From the NCBI GenBank assembly GCA_937982665.1, contig CALJLD010000250.1, positions 1 to 46,795 of the forward strand: a stretch of 46,795 nt of DNA, written 5' to 3'. Both the position numbers and the translations under genes were made by a program. Each line of letters opens with the position of its first letter. Positions within the stretch are counted from its first letter, which is position 1. This stretch comes from an uncultured Planctomycetales bacterium. GTDB taxonomy: Bacteria; Planctomycetota; Planctomycetia; Pirellulales; S012-138. The notes beneath the pieces were generated by a model. It worked only from the letters and a program-made list of their open reading frames with translations. It did no database searches and had not been told where the DNA came from. Shown here one piece after another: positions 9,068 through 17,341 of this stretch.

Positions 9068-9170
9068 ACAGCGCGGCCGGTCTTCAACTCTGTTCCAGTA
9101 TTCGGCGGGCGAAGCTCGATCCTTATCGCTCGTTGGAAACCGGTCAGTCAGCCGGCCGCGCTGTCCTTTT
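9068..9170 (+). terminator. Long-loop inverted repeat with T-tract after the redox operon
   Basis: A perfect 13-bp inverted repeat (ACAGCGCGGCCGG at 9068-9080, CCGGCCGCGCTGT at 9152-9164) is separated by 71 nt and followed by CCTTTTTATT. It starts 27 nt after the stop of the last operon gene. The GC-rich stem and T-tract fit an intrinsic terminator, although the loop is far longer than usual and contains smaller possible stems (for example TTCG-GCGGG-CGAA). It could instead be a structured RNA element. No gene lies between 9041 and 9375. Confidence 0.6.
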
Positions 9171-9375
9171 TATTCCCTTGAGAGTCTTGCGCAGGCCTAA
9201 TAAGCAATGCGTTCTGTAGCATAACTCCTACAGGATATTTCGCACATTCGGACCGAATTACCTAACTCGGTTACGGCGTGATTCTCTGAACGCCCAGCTG
9301 TTCGCGGTCCGATGACATAAATCAAGGGTCGAGCAGAACTTCCAGGATGTCTTCGAGCGAAATGGAGTGATGCTC

Positions 9376-11139
9376 ATGGATGGTTTATTCTGCTCGCCAA
9401 GACTGCGTATCGCAGTGCTGGCCATCGCTTTTCTCGCAATTGGCCAAGGGTCATCGGCACAAGAAATTCCAGCGGATGGTGATGGTTCATCTCTGGATTT
9501 GCCGCCCTTAGCCGGCGGGCTTGCGCGCCAATTGGAAGACGCCGGGGCCGACGTAGCTCCGGCGAATGATTCAAACGCGCCGCCGGTATGTATGTGTGCG
9601 GACTGTCAGGCTAGTGCCAACAATCCCGCCGCGCCCAAGGGACGCACGACTTGCTGCCACGGCTGCTTGCTCAACTGGTCCCAAATTCCCACCATTCAAC
9701 CGATGGCGAGGCCGGGGTTCTTCCCGATTCCACCCTCGCAAGGGCCGGCCTTCTTCACGCTGGCGGACGAATGGATGGGAGTTTGTCGCGAAGCCCCACC
9801 CAAATCAGGCTATGCGCCATTTGCTATCAACGCCTGGTCATTCTACGACGCCGACTGGCGGTATGTTGATACGCTTCCCTGGAATGAGCAAACGTGCGTT
9901 GAACGCTTGAAGCGCATCCCACTCAACGACTGTCTGCTGTTCAGTACGGGTGGTGAATACTGGACGCGATACCATCACGAACACAACAGCCGGCTGACGC
10001 AAACGACCAATACATTTCACTTGCAAAAGTTTCGCGCATATGGCGATCTGTCCTACAGCGACTGGCTCCGCGTATACGGCGAATACGTTTGGGCGGACAG
10101 TTTCGGAGAAGATCTTTCGCCTGTCCCACCAGATGTTGATCGTGGCGATCTCCACAACTTGTTCATAGACGTAAAACTGCTCGAGCACTGCGGCAAGCCG
10201 GTGTATGTTCGCGTCGGTCGCCAAGAACTTCAGTATGGATCCCAAAGGCTGATCACGCCTTTGCCGTGGGCCAACAAGCGGCACGCGTTTGAAGGCGTCA
10301 AGGTTTTTCGCAAGGGCGAGAAATGGGACATCGACGCGTTCTGGACGCAGTATGTACCACCACAAGCCGGCACGTTTGATCGTGCCGATGAGAACCGCGT
10401 CTTCGCGGGCGGATGGCTGACATACCGGCCAGAAAAGGGCAAGTTCCTCGACTTCTACTACTTGATGTTCGACAACGACAATCCATCAACGCAGCAAGGC
10501 ATCGTCCGATCGCCCTTTGAAACCCACACCGTTGGCAGTCGTTGGGCTGGTGACAAGGACGGTTTGTTGTGGGATTTTGAAGGGGCGATTCAATTCGGCG
10601 AACAAGGCGGAAGCGATGTGTTTGCCGGCATGGCGACCGCAGGAATCGGGCGGAGTTGGAAAGATCATTGTTACTCGCCAACCCTATGGCTGTACTATGA
10701 CTATGCCAGCGGCGATAACACTCCAGGCACGGGAGATGTGAACACGTTCAACCAGCAGTTTCCATTCGGCCATTACTACATGGGATGGATGGATCTTGTT
10801 GGTCGGCAGAACATCCACGACGTCAGCGTCCACTACTATGTCTATCCCCGACCATGGATGACCGTATGGATGCAGTATCACCACTTTTGGCTCGATCAAA
10901 GCACTGATGCGCTTTACAACGCTGGTGGCGTTGCCTATCGGCGCGATCCCACAGGCAATTCTGGCACCAACGTAGGCAACGAGATCGGCCTGGTTGTCAA
11001 CTTCCACCTAACGCGCTATTCAGACATCCTGGCAAGCTATAACAAGCTCTTTGGCGGCAGTTTCATGGAACGAACCGCGGGGGCAAACGCAGCGACCGAC
11101 GCTGAGACCTTGTATCTCATGTTTCAGCAGCGATGGTAG
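9376..11139 (+). CDS. Alginate-export-type outer-membrane porin with Cys-rich N-terminus
   Basis: 587-residue outer-membrane beta-barrel. ATG 9376 is chosen over in-frame GTG 9367 and ATG 9370 because GGAG at 9364-9367 is 8 nt upstream. It gives a clean signal peptide (MDGLFCSPRLRIAVLAIAFL, cut near GSSA). Residues from about 190 on resemble the alginate-export domain: VRVGRQELQYGSQRL, then PWANKRHAFEGVKVF, alternating aromatic barrel strands, and a terminal aromatic segment ending FQQRW. Between signal and barrel is an unusual cysteine block, C72xCxxC77 and C93CHxC97, which could bind metal or form disulfides. It faces the M56 gene convergently with only 29 bp between stops. Substrate unknown; not necessarily alginate. 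Confidence 0.8.
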   Translation: MDGLFCSPRLRIAVLAIAFLAIGQGSSAQEIPADGDGSSLDLPPLAGGLARQLEDAGADVAPANDSNAPPVCMCADCQASANNPAAPKGRTTCCHGCLLNWSQIPTIQPMARPGFFPIPPSQGPAFFTLADEWMGVCREAPPKSGYAPFAINAWSFYDADWRYVDTLPWNEQTCVERLKRIPLNDCLLFSTGGEYWTRYHHEHNSRLTQTTNTFHLQKFRAYGDLSYSDWLRVYGEYVWADSFGEDLSPVPPDVDRGDLHNLFIDVKLLEHCGKPVYVRVGRQELQYGSQRLITPLPWANKRHAFEGVKVFRKGEKWDIDAFWTQYVPPQAGTFDRADENRVFAGGWLTYRPEKGKFLDFYYLMFDNDNPSTQQGIVRSPFETHTVGSRWAGDKDGLLWDFEGAIQFGEQGGSDVFAGMATAGIGRSWKDHCYSPTLWLYYDYASGDNTPGTGDVNTFNQQFPFGHYYMGWMDLVGRQNIHDVSVHYYVYPRPWMTVWMQYHHFWLDQSTDALYNAGGVAYRRDPTGNSGTNVGNEIGLVVNFHLTRYSDILASYNKLFGGSFMERTAGANAATDAETLYLMFQQRW

Positions 11140-11168
11140 CACCTTAGCCCTGCCGGATTTGTCGAACG

Positions 11169-14100
11169 TCACTTCCCGGGACGGAAGGGATTGATGTAGG
11201 GGATATCGCCAACGTTCTTTTCGTCTTCCTCCGCATTGCCGGTTGTAAACGTCGGCACAAATCCGCCTCCGCGGCTGATGAAGCTGACGTGATATTCCTG
11301 ACCGGGAGACAAACCCGTGATACGAAACTTCCCGTCCGCGTCGGTGGTCATCCGCCCACTCCACGCATCACCAACAATGCTTATCTTGCCGGTCCAGAAG
11401 GAGTATTGGAATTGTTCATTCCGTAGCGGAGCGCCGGTCGCGCGATCAATCAGCCTGCCGGTGACGGAAACCGTTGGCTCCAAGGCGATTTCCACTTCGG
11501 TCTGATTTGGATCCAGCTTCACAAGCGCGGCCAACTTCCGGTCAGGCGACATCGCGCGAAGCAAGGCTTCGCCTGGCAGGCGTTGCGATTGAAAGTTCGC
11601 ATCGTCGTCTGCGACCGTGTCGGCAAAGCCTGATCGACTCCCCCTGTCCTCGAGCAGGTCACCGCCGACCATTGCGCCTGCAACGGCAGTACCATCGGCC
11701 TTGTTGATCACGCGGCCGGTGATAGGGAAGAACTCCGGCGGAGCTTCCTGCGTGATGTCATGTTCGATCTCGGTCTCGTCAGTGACCTCAAGCTCGGTAG
11801 CCAATCTCCCTGATCCATAGAGCCAGTACTCGCCCGGCGAGACAAAGAATTCATATCGTCCATTGGCGTCGGTATTCGTATTCCGGCGGATGAGCGCATG
11901 GGGAGAATGACCGCTATTGGTCGGATTTGGAAGTTTCTCCTCTTCCGGCAGTTCGCGATAGCCGCGGTCTGGCGTTGTAAGGCCGACGCGCTCATTCGCC
12001 AAAGGTTGGCCATCTCCGTTTGTCAACCGACCAAAGATCCGCGTTGTGGCCTGTTCTAATTTCAAATTGACGGACACCGGCTGCTCGCGAATTACCAATG
12101 CCTGGGATTTGGACAAGCGGTTTGGCTGGTCATCAGCGAGGATATGGATATAGATGTTGGGCGAGGCGTCGAATTCGTATCGCCCTTCTGCGTCCGTTTT
12201 TTGGATTCGTCGAGGTACGGGGCGCTCGTGGCGCTCGTAGCCGTTGCCATCGGCAATGATTTCGACATCGGCCGCCGGGGAACCATCTGGCCGCGTCACC
12301 TGCCCAGAGACCCGCACCAGCAAGTTGAGCTTGACTGTCATGTAATCAACATTGGACGCTGGATCGTACGCCAGCCGCGAGGGGGAACTCATGCCTGACT
12401 TTCGGGCGGAGAGACTGACAAAGCCGATGTTATCCGCGGGGACGGGTATTGTGGCCAGGCCAGCGTCGTCCGTGTATTTCACGAACGGCTCGGCGGAGTT
12501 GGCCAGGAAGAACTCGCCGCGCTTACCGGGCTTTTCGATCGACGACGGCGCAATTCGTACGCCGTGCACCGGAGCGCCATGGCCGAACTCAGCGCGGACG
12601 GTGACCGACTTTAGTCCGTTGAGCACAAACGAAATCGGCGCGGATTGATCCTGTGGTAGGAGGTTATCGGTATCAGAAGCGTTCTCGGTGAGAATGGAGC
12701 CGGCGAAGCAGAAGTAGTCCAACCCAGTGTTTTCCTCAATGGCGTAGATCCAGATTAGCGGCGCGTCTGCGGGGAAGATAACCGTAGCCTGGCCGGAGGC
12801 GTCGGATGTTGTTTTGCCGATCTTGAGCCAACTGTTGTGCAGTGCGACTTCCGCGCCTGCGACAGGCTGGTCGTGTTCGTTGACGACGTGGGCTTGCAGT
12901 TTGCGCGAAGGCGCGAGCGCAACCTCCACATCGTGGATTTCCGTTTCTGCCGCTGGCCCACCCTGGGCGTGCATACCCATCAGCGACCGGTCTTCGTTCG
13001 CCGCAACAATCGCCCAAAGCGTTTTGTAAGTATTGGGAACGGGAAACTCGAACTGCCCGGCGGCATTCGTCTTGCCGTGCAGTGTTTGATAGATGAGATG
13101 ACACTCAACGTCCGCGCCCGGCACCGGCTGACCTTCGGCGGAGTTGACCGTGCCGGTAATGGTGGCCACGATCGGATCCACTTGTTGAGCGCTCGCTTGT
13201 GTTTCGGTTGAGTCGGAATCTTGGTTCGCTGCGGCGATTCCCCCAGTCGCACGCTTGGCCGCCGGAGGTTGCGGCAAATCGACCTGGATGTCGCCCAGCT
13301 CCATATCCTCCGCTAGTGTCCGCAGCCGCCGGAGAACTTGATGCTCATCGATCGTTCGTCGCAGAGACAATTCGTACGTTTGTCCCGCCACGAGACCGGG
13401 TATGATGAAAGAGCCGGAGTCATCGGTCGAAAGTTGACCGCCAAAGGTATCGATAAACGTGGCCCTACCTTGGCGCATGCCATATTGAATCACGGCGTTG
13501 GGGAGTGGTTCTCCGGTGGTTTGATCGACCAATCGCCCTTTGATGGAGACTGTTGGCTCCAAGGCGACATTGGCCACCGCTTGACCTTGCGGAATGGCTA
13601 TCACCGTGGCGAGGCTTTCGTCCGCTGATCTGGCGATCGCCACGATCTCACCCGGTCCGCGCGTGCCTGAGAACACGCCATCAGCATTCGAGTGGACCGT
13701 GCGCATCCCGCTGTTTTGCGAGATGTCCGCCGCGAAGCCGCCGATGGACGCCGACTCAAGTGGCTCGCCGGTGGCCTTGTTCGTAATCCGCCCAGTGATT
13801 TGATAGGTAGGCCTGGGCTTCGTTTCGAAATTGACTTCAACGCGGGGCTGATTAGTCACATTAACTTCTTGGTATTCCGTGCCAGTCCGCGTGTTAACGC
13901 GATACTCTCCAGGGCCGACCACAAAGGAGAACCGTCCTTCTTCGTCCGTGACCGTCCAATAGGGAATTGTTGGTTCGGTGGATCCTCGGTCATTGGTGGG
14001 GTTGGGGGGACGTTTGTCTTTAGGAATTGCGCGGAGGACATCCTTATCGAGCATGGCGGACACGTTTTCGCCAGCGAGGGGGTTTCCTTGATCATCATTC

Positions 14101-16166
14101 ACCTGCCCGGAAATGACAGTGGCGGGACACAAAGTGAAATCAATCGCGGAGACGGGCGCTTCCAAAGTCACAAACAGTTGCGACTCGGCAGCCCAATCAT
14201 TCGTGCCCAAAGGCACTGCCTGACAGTAGGCATTGGGAAGGCTCTCAAGCTGAAACACGCCTTGATCATTGGTTCTCACGGTGCGCCGCAAGTAGTTGTC
14301 AGAGCCATGCCCATCGGCGACGACCATAACCTCCCTGTTGGCGGCGGGTGAGCCATCCGGATATGTGACCGTTCCGCTAATCGGCACGAGCATCACCATC
14401 CGGCTTGAGAGTTGGCTGACGGACGACTTGGGATCGTATTGCAGCCGCCGCGGCATGTGCAGCCTGTCCTTGTGGGTGAACAACGCCAAGAAATCTGTCT
14501 GATCCGCCGGAAAGATGAATTCCGCCATCCCGGCCTCATTTGTGATTGCGGCAAAGGGCGGACCGACCCCGGTGAGATTCACGCTTCCACCTTTGTCCGG
14601 CTTGGAATAACCAAACGAGTAGACTTTCACGCCTTCAATTCCGGAGCCGCCGGCGAGTTCCACCTTGACCGGGATGCTCTTCATGCCGTTGAGGACAAAC
14701 TTGATCGCTTCGCCCGTGTCGCTCAAGGAAACTGCAAACGGGCTGTTCCGCCACTCTGTGTTTTCCACATGGAAGTAGTCCAATCCAACCTCGTCTTTGA
14801 ACGCAAAGACGTGGCTAATTGGCAAGTCGCTGGGCAAACGTAGCGTCGCGAGGCCGCGCTCATCCGTGCTGCCGCGGGCAACAGGTAAGTCGACGTGCAT
14901 CGCCGCGGCCATCGCGCCGGCAACCGGGCTGCCATCCTCGTCCTGCACAGCGAAGTTGACTTCCCGCGCCGGCTTGAGCTGCAGTGTGATTCCTTGGGCA
15001 TCCTCCGGCTTCGCGCGGCGGTCAAAGTGATGCCCGGCCATCAGGCCATCTTGGTCCTGGGCGATCAGCGCAGATGACAGGAAGCGAGAGGAGGGAATCT
15101 CGAACTGAAACTCCCCTTGCGCGTTGCTGCGCGTCGTAAGCGAGTCGTCATAAATCAGGCAGCGGACTTCGACATCAGCGGCAACTTCGCCGAGTTGATT
15201 AACGACAACACCGGTGATCGTTTGGGTTTCGACGGCATTGCCTTGAGCAGAACTATCAAGAACATTGGAGTTGCCACGCACGGTAGCGTTAGTGTATTCC
15301 GCGTGCCCTGTAGCGATGTTAGCTGAGTTTCCTTTCGGCTTAGCCGAAGTCACGTTGCCCAGGCCAATGGCGACCGCGGCGATGGCCACGACGCCTGCCA
15401 GGCAAATCCGGCTTCGCAAGCTGGTGCGCGTCATCAGACTCCTTCGCTTGTCAAGAATGCCTGCGACGCGTGCTTCCAACTTCCAATTTCCGCCCATGAT
15501 GCCCACCGCGGCCGGGAAGAGTTCGTGCGACATCAATTGCGCCGTTCGCAATAAAGTGCGGCTATAGGACTTTCCGTCCGTGAGGTTGAGGACGTAGTTG
15601 TCGCAAACTTCTTCCCGCGCCAGCGAGATCCAACGGTTGACCTTTCGCACTAACGGGTGAAACCAAAACAAAACCGTGGCCAGGTTCTGCATCACCACGG
15701 CGATTGGATCGCGCCGCATCACGTGGGCGCACTCATGAATCAAGATCTCTCGGAGTTGAGCCGCATCGACGTCTTTCAGCAGCGTGACAGGCAGCAGCAC
15801 GCGAGGGCGGAACAGCCCGACGACGATTGGCGTGGAAAGCTGCCGGGAAAGCTGCACACCCGCCGGTCTACGGAATCGCAGGTTGGTACTAACGTCTGCC
15901 ACAAGTTGTGTGAGTGGCACGCCGCCAACCTTCGCACCGTCAATCTCCTGTGCCTCACGCTTGATGATCGCCAATCGGCGCAACGAACGACCGAAGCGAA
16001 CGCACACGACCAGTGCTCCTGCTCCCCAAACACACAGCAGCGTCAGGAATACGCTCGACGATCGGAAGACAGTCGCGAGGATGCCTGCCGGCTGGGCGTT
16101 GTCGCCGGCTTCTTTTTGCGGCTCTGGCAGTGCAGACATCGCAAGCGAAGGAGATTCGCTTTGCAA
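11169..16166 (-). CDS. M56 (BlaR1/MecR1-type) peptidase sensor with giant duplicated ectodomain, C-terminal part
   Basis: Main part of a BlaR1-like membrane metalloprotease. It begins with a hydrophobic helix (VFLTLLCVWGAGALVVCVRF), then the M56 zinc domain with H144ECAH148 and EEVCDNYVL, and another helix (residues ~250-270). The rest, about 1,380 residues, is a chain of carboxypeptidase-regulatory-like beta domains. Two large units of about 670 residues are in tandem (from ~316 and ~1000), each with TITG opening, FVLNGxKS, YPDGSPAA/RPDGSPAA and a terminal TVSxxGRLxD block. The frame is open upstream to 16328 and hits TAA at 16329-16331, directly behind the N-terminal fragment in the same frame. 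The TTG at 16166 has no ribosome site. The full protein would be about 1,800 residues, cotranscribed with the BlaI gene. Confidence 0.8.
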   Translation of the reverse strand: MQSESPSLAMSALPEPQKEAGDNAQPAGILATVFRSSSVFLTLLCVWGAGALVVCVRFGRSLRRLAIIKREAQEIDGAKVGGVPLTQLVADVSTNLRFRRPAGVQLSRQLSTPIVVGLFRPRVLLPVTLLKDVDAAQLREILIHECAHVMRRDPIAVVMQNLATVLFWFHPLVRKVNRWISLAREEVCDNYVLNLTDGKSYSRTLLRTAQLMSHELFPAAVGIMGGNWKLEARVAGILDKRRSLMTRTSLRSRICLAGVVAIAAVAIGLGNVTSAKPKGNSANIATGHAEYTNATVRGNSNVLDSSAQGNAVETQTITGVVVNQLGEVAADVEVRCLIYDDSLTTRSNAQGEFQFEIPSSRFLSSALIAQDQDGLMAGHHFDRRAKPEDAQGITLQLKPAREVNFAVQDEDGSPVAGAMAAAMHVDLPVARGSTDERGLATLRLPSDLPISHVFAFKDEVGLDYFHVENTEWRNSPFAVSLSDTGEAIKFVLNGMKSIPVKVELAGGSGIEGVKVYSFGYSKPDKGGSVNLTGVGPPFAAITNEAGMAEFIFPADQTDFLALFTHKDRLHMPRRLQYDPKSSVSQLSSRMVMLVPISGTVTYPDGSPAANREVMVVADGHGSDNYLRRTVRTNDQGVFQLESLPNAYCQAVPLGTNDWAAESQLFVTLEAPVSAIDFTLCPATVISGQVNDDQGNPLAGENVSAMLDKDVLRAIPKDKRPPNPTNDRGSTEPTIPYWTVTDEEGRFSFVVGPGEYRVNTRTGTEYQEVNVTNQPRVEVNFETKPRPTYQITGRITNKATGEPLESASIGGFAADISQNSGMRTVHSNADGVFSGTRGPGEIVAIARSADESLATVIAIPQGQAVANVALEPTVSIKGRLVDQTTGEPLPNAVIQYGMRQGRATFIDTFGGQLSTDDSGSFIIPGLVAGQTYELSLRRTIDEHQVLRRLRTLAEDMELGDIQVDLPQPPAAKRATGGIAAANQDSDSTETQASAQQVDPIVATITGTVNSAEGQPVPGADVECHLIYQTLHGKTNAAGQFEFPVPNTYKTLWAIVAANEDRSLMGMHAQGGPAAETEIHDVEVALAPSRKLQAHVVNEHDQPVAGAEVALHNSWLKIGKTTSDASGQATVIFPADAPLIWIYAIEENTGLDYFCFAGSILTENASDTDNLLPQDQSAPISFVLNGLKSVTVRAEFGHGAPVHGVRIAPSSIEKPGKRGEFFLANSAEPFVKYTDDAGLATIPVPADNIGFVSLSARKSGMSSPSRLAYDPASNVDYMTVKLNLLVRVSGQVTRPDGSPAADVEIIADGNGYERHERPVPRRIQKTDAEGRYEFDASPNIYIHILADDQPNRLSKSQALVIREQPVSVNLKLEQATTRIFGRLTNGDGQPLANERVGLTTPDRGYRELPEEEKLPNPTNSGHSPHALIRRNTNTDANGRYEFFVSPGEYWLYGSGRLATELEVTDETEIEHDITQEAPPEFFPITGRVINKADGTAVAGAMVGGDLLEDRGSRSGFADTVADDDANFQSQRLPGEALLRAMSPDRKLAALVKLDPNQTEVEIALEPTVSVTGRLIDRATGAPLRNEQFQYSFWTGKISIVGDAWSGRMTTDADGKFRITGLSPGQEYHVSFISRGGGFVPTFTTGNAEEDEKNVGDIPYINPFRPGK

Positions 16167-16328
16167 CTGCGAGGCTGGAGTTGGTGCCGCGTTAGCGGGG
16201 AAGTTGGCCGGTCTCGTGAGCGAGGGAGAGACATCACGTGTAGTTGATGGAGGTAGCTTGCTGAATTCTTCGCCAGCGGGCGGCGCGTCCCATTCGGCGA
16301 AACGACGGGGCTTGGGCCGCGGCTGGCG

Positions 16329-16574
16329 TTACAACGCCGATCGTTTGGGCGAAAGCTCTCGTGACTGTGATTCATCAGTGATCTGAACTGCCAACAATCC
16401 CCAACCCCAATGCTGCGTCACCGCGGAAAGTGCTGGCGAAAGCAAAATAACTACGAGCAGTCCAAACAAGACCCAATACCGCGCAGCTGCTCTTCGCTGT
16501 AACAAACCGGCGAGCGGCCAGGCGATCAAGCAAACAAGCGTGACCTGCAGCAAGATACTTATGAGCCACAACAT
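16329..16574 (-). CDS. N-terminal fragment of the M56 sensor, cut by an in-frame TAA
   Basis: 81-residue fragment with two transmembrane helices (LISILLQVTLVCLIAWPLA and VLFGLLVVILLSPALSAV) typical of the start of M56/BlaR1 proteins. ATG 16574 has GGAGA about 7-9 nt upstream and lies 63 bp after the BlaI gene. The frame ends at TAA 16331-16329. Reading past it, the same frame continues for 54 codons without another stop (with RFAEWDAPPAGEEF) into the large peptidase ORF. The simplest reading is one gene broken by a nonsense change such as CAA to TAA, or a base error. As a free product it could not carry the zinc site. Confidence 0.75.
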   Translation of the reverse strand: MLWLISILLQVTLVCLIAWPLAGLLQRRAAARYWVLFGLLVVILLSPALSAVTQHWGWGLLAVQITDESQSRELSPKRSAL

Positions 16575-16637
16575 GGAATTGTCTCCGAGCAGATGCGTGA
16601 TGGAGTTCGCGGCTTCTGGCCTTGATCGCTCCTCAGT

Positions 16638-17048
16638 TCATTTCTTGCGTTTCTTCTTGGCAGGGGTTTGCGGATCCGCAGCTTCGATCATTGCTTGAAT
16701 CCGCTCTGCTTCTTCAGGCGATAGCCCTCGGTATTCAATCAGGGCGGTGACCATGTCTTCCGGCGATCCCGCAAAGAACTGGTCAACCAGTTGCACAACT
16801 TTGGCGCCCAGCGACGTCGTCCTCGGTACGTTTGCGGAGTAGAGATAGCTGCGTCCCTCCGCGCGATGTTTGACCCAACCTTTCTCCTCCAAGCGGACCA
16901 ACATGGTATGTACCGTGTTGCGAGCCAGCTCGCGCTTTGGCGCTAGCGCATCGCGAACATCCATGACGGTCACCTCGCCACGGGTCCAAATGACTTCCAT
17001 GATCTCCCGCTGTGCGGCAGTCAAAGGGGGTGGTGTCTGCTTTGCCAT
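16638..17048 (-). CDS. BlaI/MecI/CopY-family transcriptional repressor
   Basis: 136-residue winged-helix repressor. Helices 1-3 and wing are clear: TAAQREIMEVIW, VTVMDVRDAL, then the recognition segment LARNTVHTMLVRLEEKGWVKH and wing SYLYSANVP. A C-terminal dimerisation helix follows, then a lysine-rich tail. In BlaR/BlaI systems such a repressor is cleaved after the partner M56 protease senses a signal. ATG 17048 has AAGGAGT 5 nt upstream. It precedes the M56 gene by 63 bp, and the promoter carries two CCTAC...G-type dyads, so autorepression is likely. The ligand is unknown and there is no beta-lactamase gene nearby. Confidence 0.9.
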   Translation of the reverse strand: MAKQTPPPLTAAQREIMEVIWTRGEVTVMDVRDALAPKRELARNTVHTMLVRLEEKGWVKHRAEGRSYLYSANVPRTTSLGAKVVQLVDQFFAGSPEDMVTALIEYRGLSPEEAERIQAMIEAADPQTPAKKKRKK

Positions 17049-17069
17049 GGCACTCCTTCAAATCGATAT

Positions 17070-17115
17070 CCTACAAAGTGTCGGCACTATATCCTACACA
17101 TCGTAGGCACGTCAA
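17070..17115 (-). promoter_or_regulatory. Promoter and paired operators of the first BlaI-M56 module
   Basis: On the minus strand TTGACG (17115-17110) and TATAGT (17091-17086) are spaced by 18 bp, a good sigma-70-type promoter. A perfect dyad CCTAC-N5-GTAGG (17093-17107) fills the spacer. A second, imperfect copy CCTAC-N5-GTCGG (17070-17084) sits just downstream of the -10. Placement over the promoter fits a BlaI-type operator; the TAC/GTA cores match what is known for BlaI/MecI sites. Confidence 0.7.
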
Positions 17116-17126
17116 GCGCAGCGCAG

Positions 17127-17162
17127 AAAAATGCCGAACGACCGAAAGGGGCCGCCGGCATT
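17127..17162 (-). terminator. Probable intrinsic terminator after the LRR-M56 gene
   Basis: Read on the minus strand, AATGCCG (17162-17156) pairs with CGGCATT (17136-17130) across a 19-nt loop and is followed by TTT within CATTTTTCTG. It lies about 180 nt past the stop of the LRR-containing M56 gene and just before the next BlaI promoter, so it would separate the two modules. The stem is only 7 bp. Confidence 0.5.
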
Positions 17163-17341
17163 GGCTCGACACGTTTGGATAAACAGTGCGCCGGGCGATC
17201 AAGTCAAAACGCTTTCAGCAAGCGAATATCGGCGCAGCGGTGTGTTATCGAGCGGTCATCCGCGAGAGGTCAGCCTGGGCCTCCATTGTTCCGCCGCGCA
17301 TGGTGCGTGAAAGATTCGGCCTGACTGGCTCTCCGCCAAAT

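Noticed and set aside
16329..16331. Programmed recoding or selenocysteine at the M56 stop
   Set aside because: The codon is TAA, not TGA, and I see no stimulatory structure or slippery site. Mutation or sequence error is simpler.
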